Shown: piece after piece, positions 13,067 to 25,337 of the stretch | Position numbering within the stretch: the first letter of the stretch is position 1 | Layout: every line of letters begins with the position of its first letter | DNA from: Todiramphus chloris collaris | Taxonomy: Eukaryota; Chordata; Aves; Coraciiformes; Alcedinidae | Direction: 5' to 3' | Length of the DNA: 64,000 bases | Assembly: GCA_025345505.1 (NCBI GenBank) | Contig: JANVCC010000040.1 | Coordinates: forward strand, 8,710,023-8,774,022 | The notes under the pieces: model-generated | The model's input: the letters and a program-made list of their open reading frames with translations, nothing else | The model's database searches: none | Told to the model about the DNA's origin: nothing | Made by a program: the position numbers and the translations under genes

Positions 13067-16000
13067 AAATGTCCAGAATGATAGTGTTAATATATAAAAT
13101 GAAAGGGAACCATGAGGCATACTTTGTAGCACTGTTCAGTTCTGTGCTTTCGGCAATTTTCCTCAAACTAATTCTCGGCTGCTCACCAACAATGTAATTT
13201 AGAGATAAGGTGCTTCATCTATGAGACACTTTTTCCAACGCTTCTCCAGTTCACCAGGCTCAGAAGAAAGGACTGCAAACGAGTTTTGCAACATTACACA
13301 GGTCAATCCCACTGTGCTTTGTAAGTGGAGGATCTCACTTTTTTTGGATGGGATCTGCTAGAAATATACGCTGGGCTCGATGCAAGAAAAGCTCAAGGGC
13401 TGCAAAGCTTCCCTGTGACTTCACTATTTTTCAGGCCTGTGAGCTCTTACTAGGAAAGGTGCTATACTTGTACCTTGGCATTTGCACTTAGGGAGACAAA
13501 TTTGTCTTTGGTGTTTGTTTGTTTTAATTTCGACTGAACACACCTCAAGCAGAAGCTAATTAATGCCTTTGTGCAACCACAAAACAGAATGAGGCCCCTT
13601 CTATACAGAACTATTTTCTTAGCCACACCTGAATACCATAATCTTAACAAAAGATGCATTATGCTTGAGAAATACTTAGGCATTCCTTTTTCCACAGTGA
13701 GATATTACAGCTATCAAAGACCATGCACCATAATCACAAAAATCATGTTGCAGACAGAGAGATACATATGGGTTTTTTCTCACTTTACAATCCCAAATGA
13801 AGCCTTAATTCTGGTTCTCTCAACTCAAATGTTCAGGGAACTGTTTTTCAAAAGATTGTACCCCCTCTGGTTTTTTTGCATCTTTGACTCTCCAAGAATA
13901 TTTGCAGCCTTTCCAAGAACCTTTCCAAGTCTAAACCTGAATTTCAATCTTGAAGGATTGAGGCATTTGTAACATGCAACTTGCTGCCTGAAATGTCTGC
14001 AACATGATTTTGTTTTACCCAGTTTTCATCTATCCTGTTGACAAGGATTGCCTGATAAGTGAGTACTTGCTGTTATAGACCATACTTACAATTTACACAG
14101 GAAGAGAATCTGTCTGTTGTTTCTGCCTGATAACTCTTAGGCCCTTACTATCACTGTAAACAAATTGAGAAATAGGACACGAAGATACATAATATTACCT
14201 TCAGACAAGCAAGACAGAGACAGGCCATAATTTATTAAATCCAAGAATATAGCGATATAATTGTATGAACTATATTCTCATAAAGGAAATGGAACTGTTT
14301 TTCCATAGGTATACCCTTCTAAACAATTAGTCATAAAATTCTGCCTCAGTGGAACACAATATTAGAAAATTGTAATTAAAACTAAGCTGGAAAATCATCA
14401 CAGAGTAAATAGATTACTTGTACATAAGCTTAGCCACTTTCTATGTTACTAGGAAATAGAAATATTATAAATGTACATTTGAATGCTTGTAGGCGACTAA
14501 GGCTTTATAGTGCAGCTCCTACTACAGATCTGACTGTCCCAGTTAGTCCCAAGAGGATCTCCAGCGAGGCTGGATACTTGCAAGGAAGGAGAAATTGTAA
14601 TTTTGAGTGATCAATCCCAATTTTCAGAGTTTGACCCTATACCTGAAAAAATAACTGATTAGATACATGCATGTTTTAACATGTGGGACATAAAGACCCC
14701 ATGCTGGTTGCCTAGAAACTTCTCTAATACTGACATTTATCTTTTTGTGTTACAGGTTATTTTAGTAAGTGTTTTTTCTCTGTGGATGATGGACTCTTGT
14801 ATGAGAGAGATGGACTTGAGACAAACTGTTCAGATTTTAATAACTCACAAATACAGACCCTGATTCTTATTCTAGTCTATCTCTATCTCTATGAAGAGAC
14901 ATCTGCTTTACAAGAAGCAGATAACATTATTCTTCTTGATTTACAAAGAGTCCATTAAACTGAATTACAAACAAATGCAGTTCTTCAGACAAAAATGAAT
15001 GTAAAATGTCCCTTTTTGGGACAGTTAAAGCTGTAAAATACGTAAGTATAGATTTGGAATAAGATGGTGATATCTCAAATACCATCTCCCTTCTTCTGCA
15101 CTAATAAACAGGGAATTAGAAAAAAAAATCAGAACTAATTTGTCACAATGCTGCATGAAACCTAACAAACTTTCTGGAACAATCAATTAGTTTCCAGTCT
15201 ATGTTAATTTATACTATTAGAGACTCAGAGTAACTTTACCAAAGTCCTCTGGCTCAACATCAGTGATGGAACCGCTCCAAATTTATGATGGAGTAACCAA
15301 AGAAAGAATTTAATCCTTAAGATATCAAAGGAAAAAACCCACCAAACACAAACAATGAGTAAAGATCTATTTGAAATTTCAAGTCTTATTTTCTCACGTA
15401 TGTTTTTGAAAAGGTTTAATTATTTTTTTCCCCTCCCGCACACGGGGGATGTTTTAGCTTTGCATTCCAGTGATTAGCACTCTAATTTATTTCACTGTCA
15501 GGTTTCTGGAGATTTTATAAACTTTTTCTTGCATTAAAGATTAGGGAAATATTCCCCAAAATGCAGAAATCAATATAAATGAGGAAAAAAACCTGTATGA
15601 AACCAATCTTATTTATTTGGTTTTGTTTATAATGATTTTATGAGATTTTAGTGCTATAATTATCATTATCAGCACACAAACACCTGCTGTTCCTAGACTG
15701 TGTTTCTATTAACCCCATGTGCCACTTCAACGGTTTCCTGTTGGCAATTCAAAGCCAAATTATTTCTTGTCTGAAAACTATTGTTACTTGCTGGTGCTAA
15801 GAGTTTATTACGTCTGTCATTTTCTAACCTTTTCTTTATGGAGGGGGAAAAAAAATCAATAGTTATTTTAACATTGTGTTTAATAACTGTTTATGAAACT
15901 GATTGCCATTAAGACATCTAAATACATTCTTAGTGTGTTTTGTGAGTTTATACACACCAGTGACATTTTGTTTACAGTATTTCCATTTTAGACAGTGACC

Positions 16001-18662
16001 GTTCCTGGGTAAGGGATGAAATCCAAACCCACTGATGAGCCTATGGCTACACTAGAGCTATAAGTGAAAACGTAAGGACTCACCTCAGCCAGAGAGCTGC
16101 CAGACTAGAACAGCCTTAAAAGTTTTTCTTCATAAGATTTCAAAAGAATTATTAAAAAATCCTACTGTTTTTAATATAATTACACTATGACAGTTATTTT
16201 TATGCAGTTCTTGTCTCCCACTGGTGTCTGGGATTAGTCTTTATTTAGCAATGATGAGGAGTTATGTCTCATGTCCTGGTTCAGCCTTAAAAAAAGATGA
16301 CAGGCATTCTGGCTCAACGTTATTCTATCAGCATGTTACCTTGCTGAAGTGATGCATTTTCTAAAAGTGCAAATGCTGCTTACAGTGGTGTTGCTGCTAC
16401 AGTCAACATCCTGAAAGAAGCAAAGTGAACAGCATGCTGCTCCTAGTGCAGCCTTTCCCCCTTCTTCTGACACTTTTGCCTCTAAAATGGAAGTTGTCTG
16501 TTATATTTTGGAGCCTTCTGTAATTTGATCAAATCCAAGGAATATTATGCCAAAGAAGTGACAGTTAGTCAACGGATAGTATCATCTCTAACTTGATAAC
16601 TGTCCAGGGTCTGGGATGATCAATGCTTCTGTAATGAGTTCCAAAACCTTAGAAGCCCTTGCTTTCTTCAGGGAAGTACCATATCGTAAGCAGCTATCAC
16701 ATGTTAGAAGACCTTACAAGGTCTGTCCTCATTTGATAACAAAAACCTAGAAGATTTTGCAAGTGATTTATCTACAAGGGCTTTGCAGTACCTGAAACTG
16801 TTCTGCATGATGACTTGTTAATTGCATACCATGGAAATTCCTTCCACCTCACTTCTGCAATACAGCAAAGTCATTACAAAATTTTGGATGTTTCTGAGGT
16901 TAAATTACATTGATTAAAGATGTTTCACTGAATTTAAGGAGAAACGGTAACTACTATTGATCACCTCATTATATGTAGCTAGCCTACAAATCAATGCAAA
17001 GAAGATGCGTGATTTGATAGGAACATGATATTTCACCATGATACAAACAGCAGCAGTTTTTATGTTTCCAATTCAGCAACATCTATACCTCAGTTATAAA
17101 CACTTTAGGATGATCAGTGGACCAGAAGGAGCCTTATATGTACTGAGCACATGGAGGATGCCCTGCCCAGACAGGGAGTTGAAAACATGTACGTTTGCTG
17201 AGCAGTCCTTTTTGGAGCAAAATTATCAGATCCTGCATAGTACAGAGCTAATAATCCTACTTTTTAATGATGAAGTCAAGAGAACGATCACATCCGTGTC
17301 TGGAACATAGATCACTTTTTTTCACATCCTTCTATCTGCCCTGCACTGAAAGTTCAAACACTTTGGTTTGAACAAATATAATTTCTCCTCTGCAAAACAG
17401 GAAAAAAGCCCTCCTAGTTTTAACAAAGTATACTAGAGTTTTAAAAGTCTTGTTAATCTTCATTTTGGAATGTTTTTGTTTTACCATTCCCAGAGTTTGA
17501 GCCTCAAATGGATCATTTAAAAATCTACCTTAAAATTCACTGTCAGAAGGAGACTTTTTTCCCAAAGTTAAAGCCACAAAACGAAAAAAAAAATCCTGGC
17601 AAATCAAAGCCAGGAAACAATTTCAACTCAACCATGTTCATGACTCATACTTCATCTTTATAAACTTTAAAATTATGTACGCTGCAGTCATGAAAATTTG
17701 TGGACAGCAATTTGAAACCGAAACGTTTGCTGGAAGTGGATTTCAAAGAAAGACTTACTTCCAAGACTTTAAATTCTTTTAGCTGTCAGTCATTCAGGCA
17801 TAAGAAGCAATACAACTCATTTGGGAAACAAGACTGTGATTTCTTTGAATGAACTTTATGCACTGAGTGTTCTTCTTATAATGGAATGGAACATTAGACC
17901 ACATCCATCACACCCAATAGGACTGGTAGTTAAATGTAACAATTCATATCCTAAACTACACCCTAAACAAGGTAGATACATGAAGGAGCTTGCCAAGACC
18001 TATTCCTGTAACTTTAAATTTCTAAAGGGAACCAAGAGAATGTTTTAAAGAACACTCAGTATAATTGAATATATTTACTTCTTTCTATTGACCTTACATT
18101 TCCCTTATCAAGATAACAGCATTGTTAGAAGTTGCCTTGGGCATTTCTGCAAGGTCAAAAAACCCACAATATACAGATAGGGATAAACCTACTTTGAATT
18201 ACTGCATCCATTCGCGCTCCAGTGGCTCTGCAACCCTGATGGCAACAAATCAAGACTAGTATGTTTGGAGCATAGCACTCAGCTTCTTCAAAAACACAAA
18301 AAGAGAGCACAGTCAGAAAGAGCCCTGACATGCTGTTAAACATTCAGCATCCTGTCTGGGCTACTATACCACTAACACATGTAACAAACAGGAGTCACAC
18401 GGGTATGGGGGAAGCCGACAGAACAATATTATTGCATCTACAAGCTCACATTTGCCAAGAGCTGCTCCAATCATTACACAAGTTGTCTTTTTGATAGAGT
18501 GAATGGAACATACAGTGCAGGGGAAAAAACATGTTTTCCTTGCCAGTAGGTTCTGGAGACCTACAACTGGTTGTTTCTCATGCAAAGTCCTTTGTTTCTT
18601 GAGGCGTTTTAGAAGCTTCAGCTAATGTCAAAATAAGTTATGCTTGATGAGAAGTCTAATTA

Positions 18663-18915
18663 ATCATAGAATGATTTAGGTGGGAAAAGACCTTTAAGAT
18701 CATCAAGTCCAGCTGTTATCCCAGCATGGCCAGGTCACCACTAAACCATGTTCCTCAGCACCACATCTCCATGGCTTTTAAATACGTTCAGGGATGGGGA
18801 CTCCTCCACTTCCCTGGGCAGCCTGGGCCAGTGCATAACAACCCTTCAGATGAAGAAATTTTTCCTCGTATCCAACCCTAAACCTCTCCTGGTGCAACTT
18901 GACTCCATAATATTG
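18663..18915 (-). mobile_element. CR1 LINE fragment, 3' end (minus orientation)
   Basis: The reverse complement of a CR1 3' end. It starts ATCATAGAATGATTTAGGTG, continues GGAAAAGACCTTTAAGATCA, and contains the family segments GACTCCTCCACTTCCCTGGG and CAGCCTGGGCCAGTGCATAA. Similarity to the remembered consensus fades after TGGTGCAACTTGACTCC, so the inner limit is approximate and more decayed CR1 sequence may extend to about 18975. The plus-strand open frame 18748-18987 is a reading of the antisense of this element, not a gene. It lies in the same orientation as the host gene SPOCK1. Confidence 0.93.
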
Positions 18916-19361
18916 CAGATCCTTTGGGACGAAGTACCTGAAAACCACGAGCAGACAGGACTCTGTGTCTTAACTCCTGTCATCTAAGTGCCACTGAGTC
19001 AGTTACTTGTCCCTTTCCCTGTTGAAACTGTAGCCTTATTAATTTTATAGTATTAGATAAAAGCACACATACACCCTGAGAGGGCAGCTAACGTCAGGGC
19101 AGATTAGAGCTCAACCCTTGTTTCCGGGTAGCAAAGTTGAAAATCGGCAGCTATCACCAAAGCATATTGTAAAGATGTGATACTTCTGTGAATAATGAAG
19201 CATAACAAGGGTTTTGATAAACTAAAGGAATCTAAATGGGCCTCAGAAAGAAAAGAGGAAAAGCATTAGGGCTTGTCTTCTTTTCCAAAATCTTCTATTA
19301 CATTACTAATGTCAAACAGTCCTGTTTACTAGCTCTCAGACTGTGACTCAAAATTCTATTT

Positions 19362-19425
19362 AAGAAAATGAAGAACATGAGCCTGCCATCTCAAAGAAAA
19401 TGAAGAACATGATCCTGCCATCTCA
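19362..19425. repeat. 32-bp tandem duplication (two copies)
   Basis: Two adjacent 32-base units beginning AAGAAAATGAAGAACATGA, at 19362-19393 and 19394-19425, differ at one base (G versus T after ATGA). A few bases of a third copy (AAGA) follow. The near identity suggests a fairly recent replication-slippage duplication. Confidence 0.93.
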
Positions 19426-20971
19426 AAGATTTTAACTTTATGGTAGAAAGACTTTATTGTTGTTATTTGCCATTAAAGATAATAATTCTGGTGCAGTTTT
19501 CTTTTGTTAGCATTTGTGTTATTTTATTCACGTCTCCATAGTACCAGTTAGCACTATATAAGGAATTCCAATTTTTAATGATTATTCGTCTTGACTTTCA
19601 TCCTCAAAGCAGACATGTTTTTGAAGGAGCCCAGGGAGGAGGAAGAAATAAGACTCAGACACTTTATTCAATTGTTACCTCCGAGCACATACACTTAGAT
19701 TGCTTTTCTTTGATGCTGCTGCCAGTTTTATTCACAAGCGTATAAAAAAAGGTCATGACATTTAGAATTACAGTACTCTGGAAATTAAATCTTCCTTTAC
19801 ATTTTTAATTTCTGAAAGTAATTTCTTATGGAATAATATTTGAATATGATTGAATAAATGTGTAAAGATTAATGCAAGCTGTCTTCATATTGGAAGTTCA
19901 CAACCACATACATTTAACCTTGTTGTATAATAGGCATAAAAAAGTTTATGCAGTAGCTCCAAGAGCTGCATTTCCATTTTGCTGGAAGCAATTGCACTGT
20001 AATTCTCCTTAGTATTTTTCCACTGACATGTCTGTATTAGGCATGAGGTTTAGCTCTCTATCATTTTCTACTTAAGATTGTGCTGCATTTGAATGGATTT
20101 CACAAACCTGGCAACTAAATAGGGAGCAGAAATTGAGTCCCAGCTGCTTACACAATTCTTTTATACAAATTTTTATATGAGAGATCAAACTACTGATTTT
20201 TATACTGAATTCAGCAATGTTAATGATACTATCATACTATATCAGGAAAAGAAAATAATTTTGTGTAAAGACTAGAGCACACACTAAGGCACCAGTAACC
20301 AAAATGCCTGTCAGAAGTCCCAGACTAAGAGGTCTGGAGGTATGATGAAGGGGAGATCACTCAAGTGCTGCTATGACCAGTCTGCAGGGGACTGCCACAC
20401 TCTGCCTTGTACATCTCACATGTCACCTCAGATCACTAGTCATGGCTCATTTCTCCAAAGTCAGGTGACACCACTTGTTGAACAAATAAAGGAATCTTAG
20501 GAAAGGCAGCGCTATGGAAATTTCTGTGATCAGAGATTAGAATTCATAATTCTCCCATAAACCTAAGGAAAGCTGCCTGGCTTCTAGGCTGTAAAGGACA
20601 GACATCCACAATATCTAATCCCTCTTCAGATGCTGCTAAAACTGCACTTCAGTAAGATTTATACAGGCATACAGAATTTACTTATGCTTTCTAATGGAAA
20701 CTCCTGAGCGCTCATTGTTAAAAGACTGACAAACTCTAAAATATACATTACACTCATTGGATCAACTGAAGAGAATGTCTGAAGAAGAGACTGAGAAATT
20801 TAGTTAAAGGGAGTGTTTAACTGGCATCTCACAAGCATGCTCAAAGATCCAGAAGAAAATTTAACATAAATCAAGTTAGAAATCCTGTTTGCTATTATTT
20901 GATTCTCTACACCAAATCCTTTTGTGGGCATTTCAGCTTGTAACCCCATGACAAAACAGACACTGAAAAAA

Positions 20972-21200
20972 CAGAATCACAGAATGTTAGGGATTGGAAG
21001 GGACCTCGAAAGATCATCTAGTCCAAACCCCTTCTGGAGCAGGATCACCTAGAGCAGGTCCGACAGGAGTGCATCCAGGCAGGTTTTGAATGCCTCCAGA
21101 GGAGACCCCACAAACCTCTCTGGGCAGCCTGCTGCTGTTACCATCACTGTGAAGAAGTTCTTTCTCATGTTTGTGTGGAACCTATGTTCCAGCTTGCACC
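20972..21200 (-). mobile_element. CR1 LINE fragment, 3' end (minus orientation)
   Basis: The reverse complement of a CR1 3' end of a different subfamily from the 18.7 kb copy. It opens AGAATCACAGAATGTTAGGG, then ATTGGAAGGGACCTCGAAAG and ATCATCTAGTCCAAACCCC, followed by GGAGCAGGATCACCTAGAGC. It retains CAGGTTTTGAATGCCTCCAG and the TCTGGGCAGCCTG segment common to the family. Similarity ends near the AGCTTGCACCTG segment. No coding capacity remains. Confidence 0.93.
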
Positions 21201-21530
21201 TGTAAAATATGATACTGTAGATGGCAGAATTGAGGCATTTAATATCCTTGTCACCAGGGCAATGGCAGCAGTACTGTTAGCTCAAGTTTGGCATCTTGAA
21301 AACAGTCTTCAGGAAAGTTGCTCTGCAGATCACCCAATCCATTAAATTAATGCTTTGTTGGCTGAAGTTAAAGTTTTGAGTCAAGCAAAACAAAAGCCTG
21401 GGTTTCAGGATACATATACCCTGTCAAATTGCATTTATCAAGATAAGGGTTATTAGAATCTTCTCTCTCTTGTGTGAATGAAATTGTAAGCTTAAAATGT
21501 CACTGAAGATTTATTAACCTGATACTCTTT

Positions 21531-21610
21531 CTGATAAGGGCAAAGAAATAGAAAGGGCAAAGACACAGAAATATTTCTTGTAGCCTGATAAGGGTACAAG
21601 AAATAGAAAG
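21531..21610. repeat. Imperfect local duplication
   Basis: CTGATAAGGGCAAAGAAATAGAAAG at 21531-21555 recurs, with small changes (GGGTACAAGAAATAGAAAG), at 21585-21610. About 30 bases separate the copies. This looks like a short local duplication, not part of a known element. Confidence 0.6.
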
Positions 21611-23093
21611 TATGAATAAAGCAATTTATCTGTGTGTATACTGTAACCAAAAGACCCAAGCCATATAAAGCAATATTACAATTATATATTGATTTCAGAA
21701 CCTTGCCATCTAAAATAATTCATCTAAGTTTTATACCTATGCAGAAAAATGGCTATGATTTGCAAAAAAAAAAAAATAGAATAAACCTGAATTTTCAAAA
21801 TTCATGACGGAGAACTGCTTCTTGTTCTGGAAAGTAGATGAAGTCCCAGTGTGAAAACCGTGTAGAGGAATCAGCACCACGAGCAGGACCCAGCAGTGTT
21901 TTCAGATGAACTAACTAGAGAAAATGGTGTTTGAACTTTTTCTTCTGTTTCTATGCCTGTTACTGTCAGAATGTGGCCATAGTGGGGAGTGAAGAGAAGT
22001 TCTCAAATATTTCAGGTCAAACAGACCATTGTTAAAACTTCATCTTTTTTATACTCCATGTAATAGACAAGGCAAATAAACACATTTCACTGCTTAACAT
22101 GACAGAGTAAACCCTGAATAGGTCACTGCTTAGGCTCTCTCAGCTACTAATACAAGAGCCCTCTTAGCACTTCTCCTAAGACAGGGGAGACAACCCTGTA
22201 CTTAAACCAGGCTGGTATTCATATTGCTACTGATGAATGAGCACATCTATGCTCATATCAAGAAAACACAGTCACAAGTAGTAACTATTCCTTTCCAAAA
22301 GGCTTTCCAGATAGCAAGGTGGAAACTCTTAGAACTTGGCTGTGGCACTTGCCCTGCTGTTGGTCTTCTGCTTTCAGTCATTCTCTTTAGCAAAAACTAA
22401 TTCCCTTCGGATGAGGTCACTGTGAGACAGCTTGTGGTTACTTCCTTGGAAAAGACCTCAGGGAGTGAATTAGCTCACCAGGCTTTCAGACCTAAATAGA
22501 GAACTCTCAGCAGAGCTGGCAGGGAAAATTGCCATTTGTGCAGAGACTCGAAACTTCAGTTTTATATAGCATAATTTGCAATGTTTGCTCTTGAAACAAC
22601 TTCATATATAAATACAAACATGTATACCTATTTAAAATATATTTGACTTCTAATGATAATGTTAATAGCAATAAAGACAGAAACAATAATTCATATCCCA
22701 TGTAATGTATGTGCGTGACTTCAAATGATTTTTTTTGGCTACCGATTATTTTCTTAACTTACAAAGTGATGAATTATCGAGTAGCATTTTTTCTTTTCTA
22801 TCTTCTTTTGTAATGATTCAATATTTCTATTCAAATTATTTTCACGCAAAAATGAGAATCATTAGCCAGAACTCAGTTTTCCTACGAAACACTATCAAGC
22901 AGGTGTTACTTTTGCAGCAGTTAAGATGTTTGATAGCACTACATCTTTAGAAAAGGATTAGTTGTACTTCTGCTTTTTCTTCGAAAGCATTACATACAAA
23001 ATCTACTAGCTGAGAAATTACTTTCTTACATTTTTCTCAGAATGTAGCAGAAAGGAATTAATCTACTATAATTCCATTAACAGCTCAACTTAC

Positions 23094-23208
23094 CAGTCTT
23101 TTCTGTCTTGTGATTTGAACTTTCAGGTCCTGAAAGGCAGGGGCATGGCCCTTCACATCGAGATGTGATAGTTTTGCCAGAAGTACAGGCATGAAACTCC
23201 AACTTGCA
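23094..23208 (-). CDS. SPOCK1: SPOCK1 (testican-1) internal coding exon: second half of the Kazal/follistatin-like domain
   Basis: This minus-strand exon continues in frame from the exon at 60027-60159. It has 38 codons plus one base and opens CKLEFHACTSGKTITSRC, followed by EGPCPCLSGPESSNHKTEK. The first, eighth and eighteenth residues are the fourth, fifth and sixth Kazal cysteines. The CPC shortly after them and the charged, serine-rich tail are typical of the testican linker before the EC calcium-binding domain. CKLEFHAC and GPCPCL match testican-1 as recalled. The acceptor ends GATTCTAG and the donor is ACTG|GTAAGTT, so it starts at phase 0 and ends at phase 1. The reading frame is open throughout and joins the upstream exon without a stop. 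The next exon expected for the EC domain (an ACTDKELR-like start) was not found between 1 and 23093, so it should lie beyond the low-coordinate edge. Confidence 0.95.
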
Positions 23209-25311
23209 CTAGAATCGTAAAAGAAAATTTTGAATTAGGACAAGATATAAAAGTAGCAGCTGTGGATTAAATGAGAAATTGTGTTTAGCAGCAATGGCAT
23301 TTGTACAGATTGCAAAACTTCAGTCTGTTGAAAATGCCATTGTTCTCATCATTGCAGATAACAATAATAGCTTCTTCCTAAGTAGAGTTTTGCACAGCAC
23401 TTCTAAATGGGCCTTAAAGTTTTGTTGTTATTTTCTACTTAAATATATGGAAATGGCAGCATAGAAAGTTGACACTATTCCTTCCAGGTCACCTAAGAGA
23501 TCAGTGTCAAAGCTGGGAAGAAAACACAAACCTCCCAAATCCCATGTGCTTCCTACGCTGCATTACTATGTTTCTGGTGTGAAAACATGCCATCTATCAC
23601 CTGGTACCACTAATGATTTATTCATTTGGTCTTTTTAGGAGCTGAGAGCTCTCAAATTCCACTGCAGTCAACAAGCTTGGTCTGAGTAACATCCATGAAA
23701 AGACACCAATCCTCACAATAGTGAGAACTAAAAGAAAAGAGCTCATCAGCTGATGAGACTGGTCCTTCAACACATCAGCTTCTCTGAACAAAGAGCAAAT
23801 TTTAAATGACTCCTGCCAATACCTATAAATTGCCTTAACAGTTAACAGCACCATCCCTAAAAATAGCCATCCATCATGCAATCAACCCCAGAAACACAAC
23901 AAGGTTGTAAAACTGAAAAGTGAAGATTAAACAACGAGCAGTATAGTTCTCTATTTCTGCATGTTGTTACTTGTTCCTTTCCCTTCCCTAGAACATCAGG
24001 AGATAGGGTTTACATCACCTCTTGACAGTCAGCACATTCAAACCATTTAGGGCAGCAGGACATGTGCAGTATTGGATGAATGAGATAACTCAGAAGAATT
24101 AAGATTGCAAAAGTGTGCTAGTTAAAAAGCCCTGATTTATGACATACTGACTATTCATAGCCTTTGCTGTTTCCCTTACGTATATTTTAGTGCTGACTTT
24201 CCTCCAAGAGGTCTGTGCCTGCGAAGTTGTCCTCTCTGCAGTTACTGCCCCAAGGGCATTTTCCCCAGCAGCAGTTGTTGGAGACTGGACTAACTTACTG
24301 ATGGTGTGAAAGAAAACAGCACACAGAAACAAAAACACACATCCTCTTTGTCTTGACACCTAATGAACTGAATTCAGTTCCATCTTTTGTCTTCAAGCAC
24401 TGATTTTACCAGATGAGAACCTGATGGCTTTCAACGCAAGGGGGAGTTTTGCCTGCAATGCTCCTCTCTGGAGAGACTGCCTCCTGCCAGGGCAAACTGC
24501 AAACTCTGGGCTGTAAAATCCTTTTGATAAGTCCGAGTTTTACTATAGATGAATTCTTTTATCATTGAAAAGTTGGCCAGCATGCTAACACAAGGTGTTC
24601 TGAAATGTGCAGCTTTTTTTGAAGGCTGAAAGATGCTGAACATAAGACCATGGTGTTACCCAGTGAGGATGCAGCGGGCAACTGGAGCTCATCTAGAAAC
24701 AGCCACTGATGAAAATCACAGTATCATCTTATGTTATTTTGGTAGAGTAGAAGCCAAGAGAACAGCACAGGATGTTGTTACAAGATAAATGCCTCCTGCT
24801 TTGAAAGTACTGCAAATATCTTGGCTTTGCCTCTGTTTGTTTTTGTTAAAAAAAGGGCTCCTCTTTGCCCAGGCTTTAATCTAGCAGCAGGAGACCATTA
24901 TCCTGTGCCTACATCCTATTCTGTTGACATTATCTCCCAGCCATTCTGAACTTCAATGGACCCTGGTGACTGCATGCTCCGTGTGATGTTCTGCCCTTCT
25001 GATTTCAAAAACGCACGGCCACGCACAAACATGTGCAAGCTTTGGCTTGTGCTTTATGCTGCCTTCTTGCAAGACTGAAGGGAATAGAAGTATTTATTTT
25101 TCATCTGTTTGCTCCCTAAATACACTTGCTTAATCTGTGTTGTTTGGACAGAACACGAGCACAAGAAGGAAAGAAGAACACTCCCTGAGCACAGTCCTGA
25201 AGGCAACGACTGGTTCTGCAGCATAAGATGCTAGGCAATGTGTTATTGAGAACAGAGGCACAAAGTTTGCTGCAGCTGGTCATTTAACCCTTACAGACAT
25301 TATAGATTAGT

Positions 25312-25337
25312 ATGCATAATAATTGTAAATTATGCAT
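25312..25337. repeat. Inverted repeat with ATGCAT arms
   Basis: ATGCATAAT at 25312-25320 and its reverse complement ATTATGCAT at 25329-25337 flank an 8-base spacer. The arms resemble POU/homeodomain half-sites. It lies in AT-rich intron; function unknown. Confidence 0.6.

Larger units (their letters stand above)
1..23093 (-). other. SPOCK1: SPOCK1 intron, 5' part (downstream of the second Kazal exon)
   Basis: This is the donor-side part of the intron that follows the second Kazal exon, opening with GTAAGTTGAG at 23084-23093 on the minus strand. Its end is outside the window, because no testican EC-domain exon was found in either strand reading. It contains three CR1 fragments, several homopolymer and simple-repeat tracts (1180-1205, 1413-1467, 4012-4078, 5675-5703, 6389-6419, 7553-7577, 13053-13066), a 32-bp tandem duplication at 19362-19425, and a 27-base palindrome at 5191-5217. 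The stretches 9.3-18.6 kb and 21.7-23.0 kb show no feature I can name. Open frames of 60-133 codons in this part have no recognisable family. Confidence 0.85.

Noticed and set aside
13571-13972. 133-codon plus-strand open frame
   Set aside because: No domain, hydrophobic low-information composition, AT-rich intron context and antisense to the host gene.
18748-18987. 79-codon plus-strand frame with STTSPWLLNTFRDGDSST
   Set aside because: This is the well-known antisense translation of the CR1 3' region, a common false protein in bird annotations.
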